In this document: positions 21,785 through 34,060 of the stretch, piece after piece | Layout of the letters: each line of letters begins with the position of its first letter | Numbering within the stretch: the first letter of the stretch is position 1 | NCBI GenBank assembly: GCA_036873755.1 | Contig: JAVTVY010025107.1 | Span: forward strand, 51,288 to 115,287 | From: Hanleya hanleyi | Lineage: Eukaryota; Mollusca; Polyplacophora; Lepidopleurida; Hanleyidae | Direction of reading: 5' to 3' | DNA length: 64,000 nt | Notes under the pieces: model-generated | What the model was told of the DNA's origin: nothing | The model's input: the letters and a program-made list of their open reading frames with translations, nothing else | Databases searched by the model: none | Translations under genes and position numbers: made by a program

Positions 21785-23360
21785 AACTGGTCTCCAGTGG
21801 AAATATAGGACAAAATATAGGATCTTTTTCTTAAAAATACAGGACAGATATAGGACATTTTACTGAAAATATAGGACAAATATAGGATAATCTTCAACTT
21901 GGCATTAGTTGCACATTAGCAGATCACCTACCTGAAAGAAACAAAGCAGTATGGTTCAAGCCTTTCTCTGATAACCCACCATATCCATCATGAAAGAATT
22001 CATGCAGTCAGCATCGCCTGAGGATTCCATGGTGGGAAATCAGAGCAAGACTGTGTGACAAGCGAAATCAACAAACACCTGGAAATATACTCATGAAAAT
22101 AGCTCATTGGGCTCTAATACCTCTCGGCTATCAATTATTGTCTACACCCAGCAATCATGCATTGTATCATCAGTGTATTTTAGAGCTAGATTAACAAAAA
22201 TGTGATCTAGTAGGGTTGACTGTAGTTCTTTCATATAAGAAATACATAGGAAGTTGGGCAAGGTCAGACTCTAAATTCTTAGCTCTTTTCTACATTGATT
22301 GAGCTGTTTACTTTTCTATATAGCTCAATCAAATCAAGTAATTTTATCTTGGAAATATAGATCAAGATCAATCATCTTCAACAATTTTCATGTCAATTCT
22401 AACTTAATTGCATATGAAACATGAATTTAGAGATCTTAGACTTAACATGTTGAATTTGACCTTTTATAAATAGGTCAAAGTCAGTGATATTTTTCAATAG
22501 ACTTCAGGTTCAGCCATAAGTGGTATAAATTTGGATAATGTAGAGTAATATTGTACTAAATAGAATCTGACCTGGATAAAATAGGTCAAGATCAGTCATC
22601 TTCAGTACACCTCTGGAGCATCACCAGATGTACACATAGTATAAATTTGAAAAGCCTAGCTATATTCTCCATGTTATATCATAATAAACAGTATATGACC
22701 TTGAAAAATAGGTCAAGGTCAGTCATCTTCAGTACACCTATGGACCTTTGTCAGATGTATACATAGTATTAATTCGGAAAGCCTAGCTATATTTCTTCAC
22801 GCCAGATCATATTAAACAGTTTATGATCTTGAAAAAATAGGTTAAGGTCAGTCAACTGGGATAGACTTCTAGTAAATCACCAGTTGCATAAGTAATATGA
22901 ATTTGGAGACCCTACATGTAGCTTCAATCCTTCAAAAAATATAGCAAACACTAGAATTTGACCTTGATAAAATAGGTCAATGTCAGTCATCTTCAGCACA
23001 TCTCTGGACCTTCACCAGATGTATACATAGTATTAATTTGGAAAGCTTAGCTTTATTTCTTTGTTATATCATAATGAAGAGTATATGACCTTTAAAAAAT
23101 AGGTAAAGGTCAGTCAACTGGGATAGGTTTCTAGTCAATCACCAGTTGCATATATAATTTGGAGACCCTAGCTTTAATCCTTCAAAAAATATAGCAAATA
23201 CTAGAATTTGACCTTGATAAAATAGTTCAGTCATTTTCAATAGGCTTCTGTCCCTTCACCCGATGCGTATATAGGAAATATAGGACATTTTTCAGAAATA
23301 TAGGAAAATATAGGACAACTAAAAAAATATAGGACATATAGGACATATAGAACATAATTG
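21785..23360. repeat. TATAGGAC clusters flanking a ~128-bp 'GACCTTGA...AATAGGTCAAGGTCAG' array
   Basis: Bases 21785-21890 and 23265-23355 are runs of AAATATAGGACA in the same orientation. Between them, about seven units (near 22458, 22570, 22695, 22826, 22960, 23087 and 23209) each begin with a semi-palindrome GACCTTGAAAAAATAGGTCA, followed by AGTCATCTTCAGTACACCTC-like and TATACATAGTATTAATTTGG-like blocks. Confidence 0.75.
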
Positions 23361-23714
23361 AAGGCCTGCTAATCTCAGTAGGATTGGATCTTCAGGACCC
23401 CAAAGATTTTTTTTCCTGTTTTTTTTTCTTGTACGGGCCAAATTAATCATTTTGCCCATCTTTTTTTTCTTTCTGTTTTTATTTGACATTCCTGTTACAC
23501 TCAACACTCCCTCGCCGGGTCCAGGATCATAAGAGGGTGACTGACACCAGTGTTTTACTGATTTTTTCCTTTCTATTTTCTCCACTTTTGGTATCAAGAC
23601 AATCTAAATTAAAATATCCCACATACGGTACAGGTAAATCTATAGACATAGGGTGGGGGACGAAATAGATGCATTACTGTTTTGTTTAAGAAAAGTGGAT
23701 AGTCCTACTACATG
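23361..23714. other. No feature recognised
   Basis: T-rich tracts at 23407-23480 and nothing supportable. Confidence 0.4.
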
Positions 23715-24200
23715 TACTCCACATGTGTCGTTTTAACACTGTCGTTTTAGAAGTGGGAATGGCCCTGCTAATATTTTCAACCATCGCTGTCATATGATTC
23801 AATGAATGTGTCGTTTTTAGAGTGTCGTTGATGAAAATGTGCACAACTCATAAAGTGTCGTTTTTAGACTGTCGCCCTGGGAGTACAATAACCCTAGTCC
23901 TCCACATGTGTCGTTTTAACACTGTCGTCTTACAAGTGACAATGCCCCTGGTAATATTTTCAACCATGCTTACAATACATAATTCAATGAAAATGTCATT
24001 TTTAGTGTGTCGCTGTAGAAAATATACATATCTTATAGAGTGTCGTTTTAACACTGTCGTCTTAGAAGTGAGAATACACCTGATAATATTTCCAACCATC
24101 GCTGTTACACGGTTCAATGAATGTGTCGTTTTTAGAGTGTCGCTGTAGAAAATATACATAACTTATGAAGTGTCGTTTCCCAGACTGTCGCCCTGGCAAG
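23715..24200 (-). repeat. CGACAG/CGACAC array, inverted copy
   Basis: GTGTCGTTTTTAGACTGTCG, CACATGTGTCGTTTTAACAC and TGTCGTCTTA blocks are the reverse complement of the array at 20490-21182. The two arms are about 2.5 kb apart. Confidence 0.8.
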
Positions 24201-24209
24201 AGACATCAA

Positions 24210-25290
24210 AAACGCTTTTAAAAACTTTCGATGGCATTTTTTGTTACAAATGGGTACCCATGCTAAATTAGTTCTTTGAGTGGTAGGGATCAAGGTAGGA
24301 GGGGATACCACCCTGATTTTGGCCAATTAAGGTCATTTTTGGGTCACTCTTTGGGTCAAAAATGGGTAAAAATCGGTTATAAATTAACATCCACCGCATT
24401 GTTTTTTACCAATGAGTTTGTTACAATGAATTAGTTGTAAGTAGAGTAGAGTATCAGGTAGTCATAGATAACACGTTTATTATAAGAATTAAGGTCATTT
24501 TAGGGTGACTTTTGTGTAAAACAAGGTCAAAAACTTGTGAAAATCGGTTATATGCACAGTACTAATTGTTACGATTGGGTATTCCAGCTCAATTAGTTGA
24601 ATGTAGTGAAGGGTTGGATGTAGTCATCAATAACACGTTAATTATTAGAATTAAGGTCATATTTGGATCAAATAAGGTCAAAAATGGGTAAAATCGGTTA
24701 TAAATTAACATCCACCGCATTTTTTGTTACCAATGATTATCCAAGTTGAATTAGTTGTAAGTAGTGTAGAGTGTTAGGTAGTTATAGATAACACGTTTAT
24801 TATAAGAATTAAGGTTATTTTAGGATCACTTTTGGGTCAAATAAAGTGAAAAAAAATGTGAAAATCGGACAGTACTAATTGTTACGATTGGGTATTCCAG
24901 TTGAATCAGTTGAATGTAGTGTAGGGTTGGACGTAGTCATCGATAACACGTTAATTAATAGAATTAAGGTCATATTTAGGTCAAATGAAGTCAAAAATTG
25001 GTGAAAATCGGTTATAAATTAATATTCACAGTACTAATTGTTACGAATGAGTATCCAAATTGAATCACTAGTATGTAGTGTAAGTTTTTAAATTAGGCAT
25101 AGATAACACGTTAGTTATTCAAATTAAGTTCATTTTAGGGTAACGTTTTGGTAAATGAGGTCAAAAATGGGTACAAATCGGTTATAAATTAATATCTACA
25201 ATACTAATTGTTACGAATGGGTAGACAGACGGAATTAGTTTTATGTAGTGTAGGGTTTAAGGTAGGCATAATAATCATTATATAACCATT
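24210..25290 (+). repeat. ~160-bp tandem array 'AATTAAGGTCATTTTAGGGTCA'-like
   Basis: Six units begin at AATTAAGGTCAT-like heads near 24326, 24489, 24650, 24808, 24962 and 25123. They share AAAATCGGTTATAAATTAA, ATAACACGTTTATTA and GTAGTGTAGGGT. A partial relative of the left edge (GGGTACCCATGCTAAATTAG-like) recurs at 32040-32110 in the same orientation. Confidence 0.8.
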
Positions 25291-25299
25291 ATATTGTCT

Positions 25300-27125
25300 G
25301 TCGATGATTTTTTCTAGCTGATGATTGTACGAGTAGAGTTAAACTAGGCTCATAATAGTCAGATCGATCTGTTTTATGAAGGGGCTTGGCTTTGAGAAAT
25401 CCTACTTTCAGCTCCATGTAATCACAATAACTTCAATTATAAGAGCAAAATGAGAATATGAGTCTCAGATGAACCCACATGGTCACCATTCTGAATTTAA
25501 TAATCGTATTCTCAACTGAAGATTATGCCAACAGAATAAAAATAGGCATAATGTAATAATAATAATAATAATGTATAATAAGCTATGGCGTTATTCTGTT
25601 CAATTTAAACAAGTTTGTACCTAGAATAAAAATATTCTAACAGTAATATGAAAAAAAAGAAGAATTTCCGGATGACTCCTTATGGCGGCTATTTTGAATT
25701 TAACTATCATTTTTAATCTGACGACTAAGCAAATAGATTCAAAATGGGCAAAAGGTATCTGGCTATGATGTGGGACCCTTCGGTTTGATAAATTTGCGCA
25801 ATCAACTAAGAACAATGCCTTGATATACACGAGCAACATGGGAAAGCAGGAGATTCAGATAACTCCACACAGATGCCATATTGAATTTAAACATCGTCTT
25901 TTGATCTCGGGGATACGCAAATAGATTCAAAATGGGTGTAAGTTGTTAGGCTGTGCTAAGAGATCCCTCTGTTTTGATAAATTTCCACAATTAGCGAAGA
26001 ATAGTGCCTTGAAGTAAACGAGCAACATGAAAAACTATGATTTTCAGATGACCCCATATGGCCACCATTTTGAATTTGATCATCAAATCTTGATCTTAGG
26101 GATACGTTAGTGGATTCAAAAAGAGAATAGGTTTTCGGCTATGCTTGGAGATCCCACAGGTTTGATACATTTGCTCAGTGAGGTAAGAATAATGCTTTGA
26201 ATTACACGAGCAACAGGAAAAAGTGTGATTTTCAGATGACCCGATATGGTCGCCATTTTGAGCTTGACCATCAAATCTTCATTTTTGGCATATGTAAATA
26301 GATGCAAAATGGGAATAAAATGTTAGGCTATGCATAGGGATCCCTCGGTTTTGATAAATTTGCGCAGTGAGGTAAGAATAATGCCTTGGACTATACGAGC
26401 TACGGCCAAAAGTGTTATTTTCAGATGGCCCCATATGGCCGCCATTTTGAATTTGACCAAGAAATCTTGATATTAGACATATGTAAATAGATTCAAAATG
26501 GACATAGGAGGTTAGGCTATGCATGGAGATCCCTCAGTTTTGATACATTTGGACAGTGAGGTAAGAATAATGCTTTGAATTACACGACCAACAGGAAAAA
26601 GTGTGATTTTCAGATGACCCAATATGGTCGCCATTTTGAGCTTGACAATCAAATCTTGATTTTGGCAAATGTAAATAGATGCAAAACGGGAATAAAATGT
26701 TAGGCTATGTAAATAGATTCAAAATGGACATAGGAGGTTAGGCTATGCATGGAGATCCCTCGGTTTTGATAAATTTGCGCAGTGAGGTAAGAATAATGCC
26801 TTGAACTACACGAGCAACATGAAAAATGTGATTTTCAGATTACCCCAACTGTCCGCCATTTTGACTTAAAACGTCATATTTTAAGCTGAGAATTAAGCAA
26901 ACAGATTCAAAATAGGCGAAAGATACTAAGCTTGATGGGAGATTCCTTTGTGTTAACTAATTTGCAAAATGGACTAAGAATAATGACTATTATATGAATA
27001 ACCTGAAAAAGGGCGATTTATGGATGAACCCACATGAGCGCCATTTTGAATTAACGCATGATGGTTAGTCACTAGAATTACATAAATAGGCTCAAAATTA
27101 GCCAAATATAATATTCCAAAAGTAC
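25300..27125 (+). repeat. ~185-bp tandem array 'AAATAGATTCAAAATGGG', forward
   Basis: About nine units share TAAATAGATTCAAAATGGG, TCGGTTTTGATAAATTTGCG, AAGAATAATGCCTTGAA, ACGAGCAACATGAAAAA and 'ATATGGCCGCCATTTTGAA'. A partial internal duplication lies near 26690-26720. The same family lies inverted at 32190-33740. Confidence 0.85.
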
Positions 27126-27635
27126 GGAAAGTCTTTGCTGTCGATTTTAATCATTCTGGTGATACCGTGAATGTTCAAAACGGCACTAAATTTCCGAAAC
27201 CTCATCCAGGCCAGAAAGGTCAAACTACTTCATACTGGAGAAAGAAACCTTCGGACCAACAAATATATTGATCGGGAAGGTCCATAGTCCGTGAGCTACT
27301 AGGGCTCACCTTGCACCCCCCCCCCACTACAGACCGAAACTATGTTTTTTATGTGCTTTAGGTCATGTCAAATAAGAAACAATTTGTTAACAGTCGATAA
27401 ACTGGGACTCACTACCCTTTTAATCACTTTGAAATTACTCCTGCGTTAATAAGTACAATTTTTGTGACAATAGGGGGTAGGGTTACAAGAATAGTCTTAT
27501 CTTCCATAATTATTATCCAATCTTTATAATGTTGGCCACATATTATTCAGCATTGATTGCTGCATCGAATATTTACAAGATAATATCACTATTTGTTGGG
27601 TATGACGTCGCACAGGGACCATACATACAAAAGTA
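27126..27635. other. No feature recognised
   Basis: Contains a C10 tract at about 27317. Otherwise nothing is supported. Confidence 0.35.
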
Positions 27636-27990
27636 GGAGTAGTAGCGAAAGCGGGCGTTTTGGGGTGCGTGAGGGTGTGCTTGAGCGATTGAGGGACCAT
27701 TCTTGGTTCGATTGCGTCGTGTGAGGTGTCAAAGTGAAGCCCTCGGTATGTAGACCACGGCTTGAGGGATCTCCACATGATCTGTGACGCCATTGGTGAC
27801 GTCATCAGTAGGAGTAGTAGACAAAGTAGGAATTTTGAGGGTGCGAAGGAAGGTTTTTGGGGTAGAGATGGACCATCTGATGCGACTTCCAACAAAAACC
27901 ATACCATTCGTCATCTACATGCAGAGAGTTACAAGATGACACCCCACACGGTCCATTTAGACCAAGGATGGTCCATCTCTACCCCAAAAA
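27636..27990. repeat. CRE-family units in head-to-head orientation
   Basis: 27636-27870 is the reverse complement of the 1960-2940 unit: GTGTGAGGTGTCAAAGTG, TGACGTCA at 27797, then GTAGGAGTAGTAG. 27913-27990 is the same unit forward: CTACATGCAGAGAGTTACAA, GGACCAAGGATGGTCC-like, CTCTACCCCAAA. The two face away from a short unrelated middle. Confidence 0.75.
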
Positions 27991-27999
27991 CCTTCCTAT

Positions 28000-29030
28000 G
28001 TAATGTCATTCCAAGTCATGTCAGATACGCCAGTTTGGTATTGCTCCAATTTCCCTTTGCGACAGACAAGCCATATTGAGTCGTCCCCCTTGGGTAGATG
28101 AAATATAATTTCCCCAACATTCACTCTTCAATTTTCAGTCATGTCAGATACGCCAGTTTGTTATTTCACTAACAGCAACAACATATCATATTCTTTAGAC
28201 AGAATGAGCAATATTGAGTGGTCCCCCTTAGGTAAATGTGTTAGTCATTTCTACTATTCTCTCTCTTCATATTTTCATCATGTCAGTTAGGTCAGTTTGA
28301 TTTTCTCAGCCTTTGACTGATGGTCGGTTATCCCCCTTTCATCCCAAGTTCATTATCATTTGTTAAAATGTGAAATATTCTGGATCAATATTTCTCTCCC
28401 GTTTTGCCTCGCTAAAGACAGCCTACAGTAGTTCCCCTTGGGTAGACGGAATGAGACTCATTGAGTAGTCTCCCTTAGGAAAATGGGATGTTATTTCAAA
28501 TTTTCTCTCTTCTAATTTTCATCATGTCAGATACATGTATATGTATGTCGATTTGATGCCTGGTAAGTGTACCAAGGTGAGCAATGTTGTTGTTATCCCC
28601 CTTGGTTCAACGATGTCATAGCATTCCATGAAGTCTCCCTATCCTAGCTTTTCACTGATGGCTGGTTACCTCCCTTGGTTGAATGATGTAATGTCATTCC
28701 CAGTCATGTCAGATACGCCAGTTTGGTATTTGGCTCCAATTTTCTTTCGCAGCAGACAGGCCATATTGAGTCAACCCTCTTGGGTAGATAAAATATAATT
28801 TCTCCAACATTCACTCTTCAATTTTTAGTCATGTCAGATACGCCACTTTGGTATTTCGCTAACAACAACATATCATATTCTATAGACAGAATGAGCAACA
28901 TTCAGTAGTCTCCCTTAGATAAATGTGTTAGTCATTTCTACTATTCTCTCTTCATATTTTCATCATGTCAGATAGGTCAGTTTGATTTTCTCAGCCTTTG
29001 ACTGATGGTTGGTTATCCCCCTTGGTTCAG
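28000..29030 (+). repeat. 'GTCATGTCAGATACGCCAGTTTGGTAT' array, forward
   Basis: About seven imperfect units combine CATGTCAGATACGCCAGTTT, GACAGACAAGCCATATTGAG-like and CCCCCTTGGGTAGATGAAAT-like blocks. A region from 28021 is repeated near 28707. The inverted family is at 39880-43110. Confidence 0.8.
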
Positions 29031-29121
29031 CAAAGTTTTGATAACAACAGTGTGTAGACACCGTGAGTGCATGGACATAAAATTGCACCAGAATATCAGC
29101 ACATGGTCAAACAGGAGAATG

Positions 29122-29289
29122 GCTAGTACAATGTTCCAACTATCTTCACCAGGCACAGTATATGTACTTCAATCCACCGTTCTCATTATTGCCATTAGTC
29201 TTGTCCTACTTGCAGCCTCCTCTGCTAATTTCTGGGTAGTCCAATTTCCTTTATCCCTGTCCTACATACAAACAAGATCTATGTTTTGA
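29122..29289 (+). CDS. Small ORF with one hydrophobic segment (doubtful)
   Basis: An in-frame ATG (GAGAATGGC context, purine at -3) starts a 55-residue peptide. It has a 20-odd residue hydrophobic stretch (VLIIAISLVLLAASSANFWV) that would span a membrane. AATAAATAAA follows the stop at 29294. The length and lack of any recognised family make coding doubtful. It could be a decayed single-exon fragment. Confidence 0.15.
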   Translation, partial: ASTMFQLSSPGTVYVLQSTVLIIAISLVLLAASSANFWVVQFPLSLSYIQTRSMF

Positions 29290-29470
29290 AGAAATAAATA
29301 AATGGTGAAAATATTGTCTGTAACTATTGGACTGCTGATGGGAAAATATGTAAGTAGGGAAATGCTACATAATATTTAACCAGTATATCACCGTACATGT
29401 TCCATATCATTCACTCGCTCGGTGCAATTACAATTATAAAATGAATAATAATAAACACAATATCAATTAA

Positions 29471-29497
29471 GGTCTTTCCATCTGAAATGGAAAGACC
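29471..29497. repeat. Perfect 11-bp-stem hairpin
   Basis: GGTCTTTCCAT, CTGAA, ATGGAAAGACC. It resembles in size the hairpins that head the arrays at 6459 and 12949, but no GTCC run or array follows. Confidence 0.6.
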
Positions 29498-29598
29498 TAG
29501 ATATACGGCTACACAGTGTGAGTTTCAGTTGTTTTATTTGTAAACGCAGTTTCTATTTCATGGAACTGCAAATTTAAACATGTACTTCCATTATGGTA

Positions 29599-29786
29599 TA
29601 GTCAGGTGGCTTAGGTATTTTTCAACATTACCGTTACAGGCCGGATAAAAGCACCATATTTTGCATGATGCTTCCTGAAGGGCTGCTGATAATTAAGTTT
29701 CAGCCTAGGAGCCCTCCTGACTTTCCTTTAGAATTCGAGTGAAACACCAAAATCCAAGATAGCCGCCACAAATGATAAAACATCGA
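29599..29786 (+). repeat. Dispersed repeat, inverted sister of 35262-35427
   Basis: TAGTCAGGTGGCTTAG, ATTACCGTTACAG, CGGATAAAAGCACCA, CCTAGGAGCCCTCCTGA and CAAAATCCAAGAT match the reverse complement of 35262-35427. The left edge here (TATAGTCAGG, 29597-29606) preserves the uninterrupted target site of the MITE at 35428. Confidence 0.75.
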
Positions 29787-29831
29787 TTTTCTCACGTTCT
29801 CCGTGTCTTAGGAATAATTGCTATCAAGTTA

Positions 29832-31586
29832 GGGCTGTTCCATTTAAAAAGGTATGGGAGGGGCGGAAGGCAGCTTTGAGTTATACCCCACCACCCATAG
29901 AAATTTTATTGGCCTTCCCAATGTTGTAACATCCCTTACGGAAGAGCAGTATATACTTCTGTGGAAGTATACACTGCCACTATACTTCCACAGACCTCCC
30001 CTCTACTGCGGTCATACTTCTGAAACTCTGTGCAATTTCAGCTCTTTTCTTTATACTGCCACTATACTTCTGGCACTTACACTCTTGCTTTGTGTACTGC
30101 TGCCATACTGCTACAACTTGATCACATAAAATATAAATTCTATACTTCTGGTATACTGCCAATACTTTAGCAAATTTGAAGACATCAGGTGTATACTGCT
30201 GTTATACTGCTACAACTTTAGCTGTTTCCTGAGTACACTGCTGTTATACTTCTACAACTAGTCCTTACCAAAACAGGCTTTTGACTCGAAACCATACTGC
30301 TGCTATACTTCAGTGAGAGGAATGCTGGGATAGGAATTCCTCATTAATTTGAAAAATAGGTCAACTGAAATTCCCTCCAGTGAGCACACAGTTGCTGTGT
30401 ATGGCTCATGGAGAGCAGATCTATGCAGTATGCCTCTTTCCTCTGTACAGCTTTGTTCATGAACTGATGCATGTAAGTAGCATTAATATATCAGATGCCA
30501 ATGGGAAGAATTCCCCTTTCATTCCATTCCCCATATTTTTCCAATACTGCATATTTTTCAAACATACTGAGGCCAACATTATGGCATGCCTGATCTAAAA
30601 TTTATCATGGTGAGAATATAGGGGCGGTATCAGCCAGGGCAATCAGTTTAATTACACCCCAAAACATGTATAGGGCCTACCATGTTATAATACATCATAT
30701 GTCCATGTTATAATGTAGTAATATCCACCATTCTTGTGTGTATGATACATGCATGTGTCAATTTTGCCTGAAGGAGGATGCTTGTATACCATTTTTATTT
30801 AGGCCACACTTGGTATATGGGGCAATCTTATACTGCTGCTATACTTCAGCCTGTCTACTGCCACTATGATGCAGGCATACTTCCACTCTACTTCTACCAT
30901 ACTGGCCATAAGCTTTTGTCTATGCTGCTAGCCCTCTTCCATTACACTGCCTCCATACTTCTGTGAAGGGTTACAGCAGCTTAATTAACATAATGTCAGC
31001 ATACTGCAGTCATACTTCCACTATACTTCTACCATACTGCTACCACACTGGCCATATACTTCCGTCTATGCTGCCAGCCAACTGCCATAACACTGCCTCC
31101 ATACTTCTGTGAAGGGTTACAGCAGCTTAATTAACATAATGTCAGCATACTGCAGTCATACTTCCACTATACTTCTACCATACTGCTACCATACTGGCCA
31201 TATACTTCTGTCTATGCTGCCAGCCAACTGCCATAACACTGCCTCCATACTTCTGTGAAGGGTCACAGCAGCTTAATTAACATAATGTCAGCATACTGCC
31301 ACCATCATTCTACCATGCTTCTGCAACACTTCTACAACTCACAAATTCAGTCTAACATACAACCAATTGTCTTGAAAAAACAATCTCATGGAAGTATGCT
31401 GGAAGTATATACTTCTGTCATACTGCCGTTATACTTTCAGCTGCTACTGCCACTGTACTTCTATTCTACTGCGGGTATACTTCCATTTCGTAAGGGATGG
31501 ACTGAAGGGAATTTCCCCCCATGACCCATAGAATAATATATTGAGTGCCTTCCTCCCCTCCCATACCTTTTTAAATGGAACAGCCC
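29832..31586. mobile_element. 1755-bp non-autonomous DNA transposon, TTA target duplication
   Basis: The left end GGGCTGTTCCATTTAAAAAG is repeated as an exact inverted copy at the right end. The match extends to about 39 bases (through GGAAGG) with one mismatch, and CATCCCTTACG is a further inverted subterminal pair. TTA flanks both ends (29829-29831, 31587-31589), as in PIF/Harbinger elements. The interior is not coding. It is dense in TATACTTC and ATACTGC words, including near-identical ~145-bp repeats beginning GGGTTACAGCAGCTTAATTA (near 30968, 31117 and 31258). Confidence 0.85.
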
Positions 31587-31589
31587 TTA

Positions 31590-32035
31590 TGGCTTATCGA
31601 GGTATTTGAATCTGATTTGTTACAAATCTACACATTACCTATAGCTAATATTACCTGCAACTGAACCCTATTGAGACCTGGGGTATTTTGAGTCTATTAA
31701 TTGCATTCTTGGGCAGGTGGGGGGAGGGGTGATCGCTCTCTATCTATTTTCATTACTCCTCGGGCTAGAGGACTGAAACTTTCTATACTATATACTTGGG
31801 CCAACGCCTACCATAAAATGCTTTCAAAAAATCAAGATGACCATCATGATGACATGATCCGGGTAGGAAGACATTTTTCAGTCGATGTTTTTTATGCATT
31901 TGTAGGCACAAAATATAACAAAAAATGGACGGAAAACAATGACAAATGCTCCTCATTTCAACCATTTTGAATTTAGCCATCTGATCTTTACACTTAGATG
32001 TAGACGGTTGACCAAAGACGCCAAATGTGACTTTT
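31590..32035. other. No feature recognised
   Basis: The open frames here (31701-31970 and its antisense) have no recognisable domain. Confidence 0.4.
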
Positions 32036-33740
32036 GATGACATGGTTTGTTAAAATGGATACCCATGGTAAATTAGTACTTTGTGTCGTAGGGTTCAAGG
32101 TGGAATGGAATACTATACTATGGAATATTATATTGGGCTAATTTTTAGCCCATTTCCATAATTCTATCGATTAACCATCATTCGTTAATTCGAAATGGCG
32201 ACCATGTGGGGTTACCTGTACGTCACGCTTTTACAGGTTGTTCATATAATATGCATTATTCTCAGATCATTGTGCAAATTTGTTAACATCAGTGGCTCTC
32301 ACATCAAAGTCTGACACCTTACACCTATTTTGAATCTGTTTGTATAATTTTCAGCTCAAAATATGATGGTTTAATTCAAAATAGCGAACATGGGGTATTC
32401 TGAAAATCACACTTTTTCATGTTGCTTGAGTAGTAACATTATTCTTAGCTCACTGGGCAAATTTGTCAACACTGAGGGTTCTCTATGCATAGCCTGAAAT
32501 CTTCCGCCCATTTTGAATCTATTTGATCCAGATTTGATGATCAAATTCAGAATGACGGCCATATTGGGTCATCTGAAAATCAAACTTTTCACGTTCCTGG
32601 TATAGCTCAAGCCATTATTCTTAGCTGATTGTCTGAATTATCAAAACCGAGCGATCTCTGACCATAGTGGAATATCTTGCACCCATTTCGAATCTATTTA
32701 GATATCCCTAAGATTAAGAATTGGTGGTCAAATTCAAATTGGTGGCCAATTATAGGGTCATCTGAAAATCACGTTTTCATGTTGCACGTATAGTTCAATG
32801 CAATATTCGCAGGTTATTTTTTAAATGTATCAACACCGAGAGATCTCTGAACATAGCCTGACATCTAACGCCCATATTGAATCTACTTACATACATGCCT
32901 AAGATCAAGATTTGATGGTGAAATTCAAAATGGCGGCCATATGGGGCATCATACTTTTTCATGTTGCTCTTATAGTTCAAGGCATTATTCTTAGCTGATT
33001 GTGCAAATTTTTCAGAACTGACGGATCTCCAAGCATAGCCTAATATCTTACACCCAGTTTGAATCTATTTATATATCCCAAATATCAAATTATGATGACC
33101 AAATTGAAAATGGCAGCCGTGTGGGGTCATCTGAAAATCCTGCTTTTTCATGTTGCTCGTATTGATCAAAGCATTATTCTTGATTTCACATCATAGTTAA
33201 ATACCCTGTGCCCATTTTAAATCTAATTGCTTGTCTTCAGATTAAAAATGATGGTTAAATTCAAAATGGCGACTACAAGGAGTCATACGGAAATTTGTGA
33301 TTTTTTTTCATGTTACTCGTATAATGCATGACATTATTATTAGACAAGGTACAAACTTGTTTAAACTGAGCAGGATAACACTATTGCTTATCACATCTTA
33401 TTCTGTTGGCATAATCTTCAGCTGAGAATACAATTGTTAACTTCAAAATGATGACCATGTGGGTTCATCTGGGACTCATACTTTCATTTTGCTTGTATAA
33501 TTTAAGGTATTGTGTTTACATAGAGCTGAAAGTAACAATTTGTCAAAGCCAAGCCTATCACAAAACAGATCGATCCGTCTATTTATTGGCCTAGCTTGGC
33601 TCTATTCCTATAATCATCGGCTAGAAACATAATTCCGGAATTCAAGATGGCAGACATATAGGGTTAATCGAAACTCTTGCTCAATTCAAAGCGGTTATTT
33701 TTAGCTCGAGGCAGACATTTGCTACAACTGAGTTGTTTCA
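32036..33740 (-). repeat. 'AAATAGATTCAAAATGGG' array, inverted
   Basis: About nine units read as the reverse complement of 25300-27125: TTCAAAATGGCGGCCATATG, TCTGAAAATCACACTTTTTC-like, CATGTTGCTCGTATA, CATTATTCTTAGCT and CATTTTGAATCTATTT. The first 75 bases (32036-32110) are a partial, forward-oriented relative of the 24210 array edge. Confidence 0.85.
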
Positions 33741-33789
33741 CACTATAGCTGGTCATTCTAGGTCAATTGACGGTTAAAACATCCATTCA

Positions 33790-34060
33790 AATGCTTCTTT
33801 TCCACTATTTTCTGTCTGCGCAGTTGGACGGCATTTCCGCTACACACCAGTCGGACTGTCCCAAACGAGTGCTTCAACATGATACATGTACCTTACTTGA
33901 CCCATTGGGACCACGGATGTTCCACCTAAACCCCAAAACGTCCATCACACATCTGCCTATGCACCTCGCATGCGCAATCAGAACTTTTCAGCGAAAGTTA
34001 ACCCATAACCTCGAGACACCTCCCATTGTACTCCACAGGATGAGACAGAAAAAAATAAGA
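33790..34060 (+). repeat. Diverged CRE-family unit
   Basis: GTGCTTCAACATGATAC, ACCCATTGGGACCACGGATG and CCTAAACCCCAAAACGTCCA parallel the decayed sixth unit of the first array (2870-2945). No TGACGTCA remains. Confidence 0.55.
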
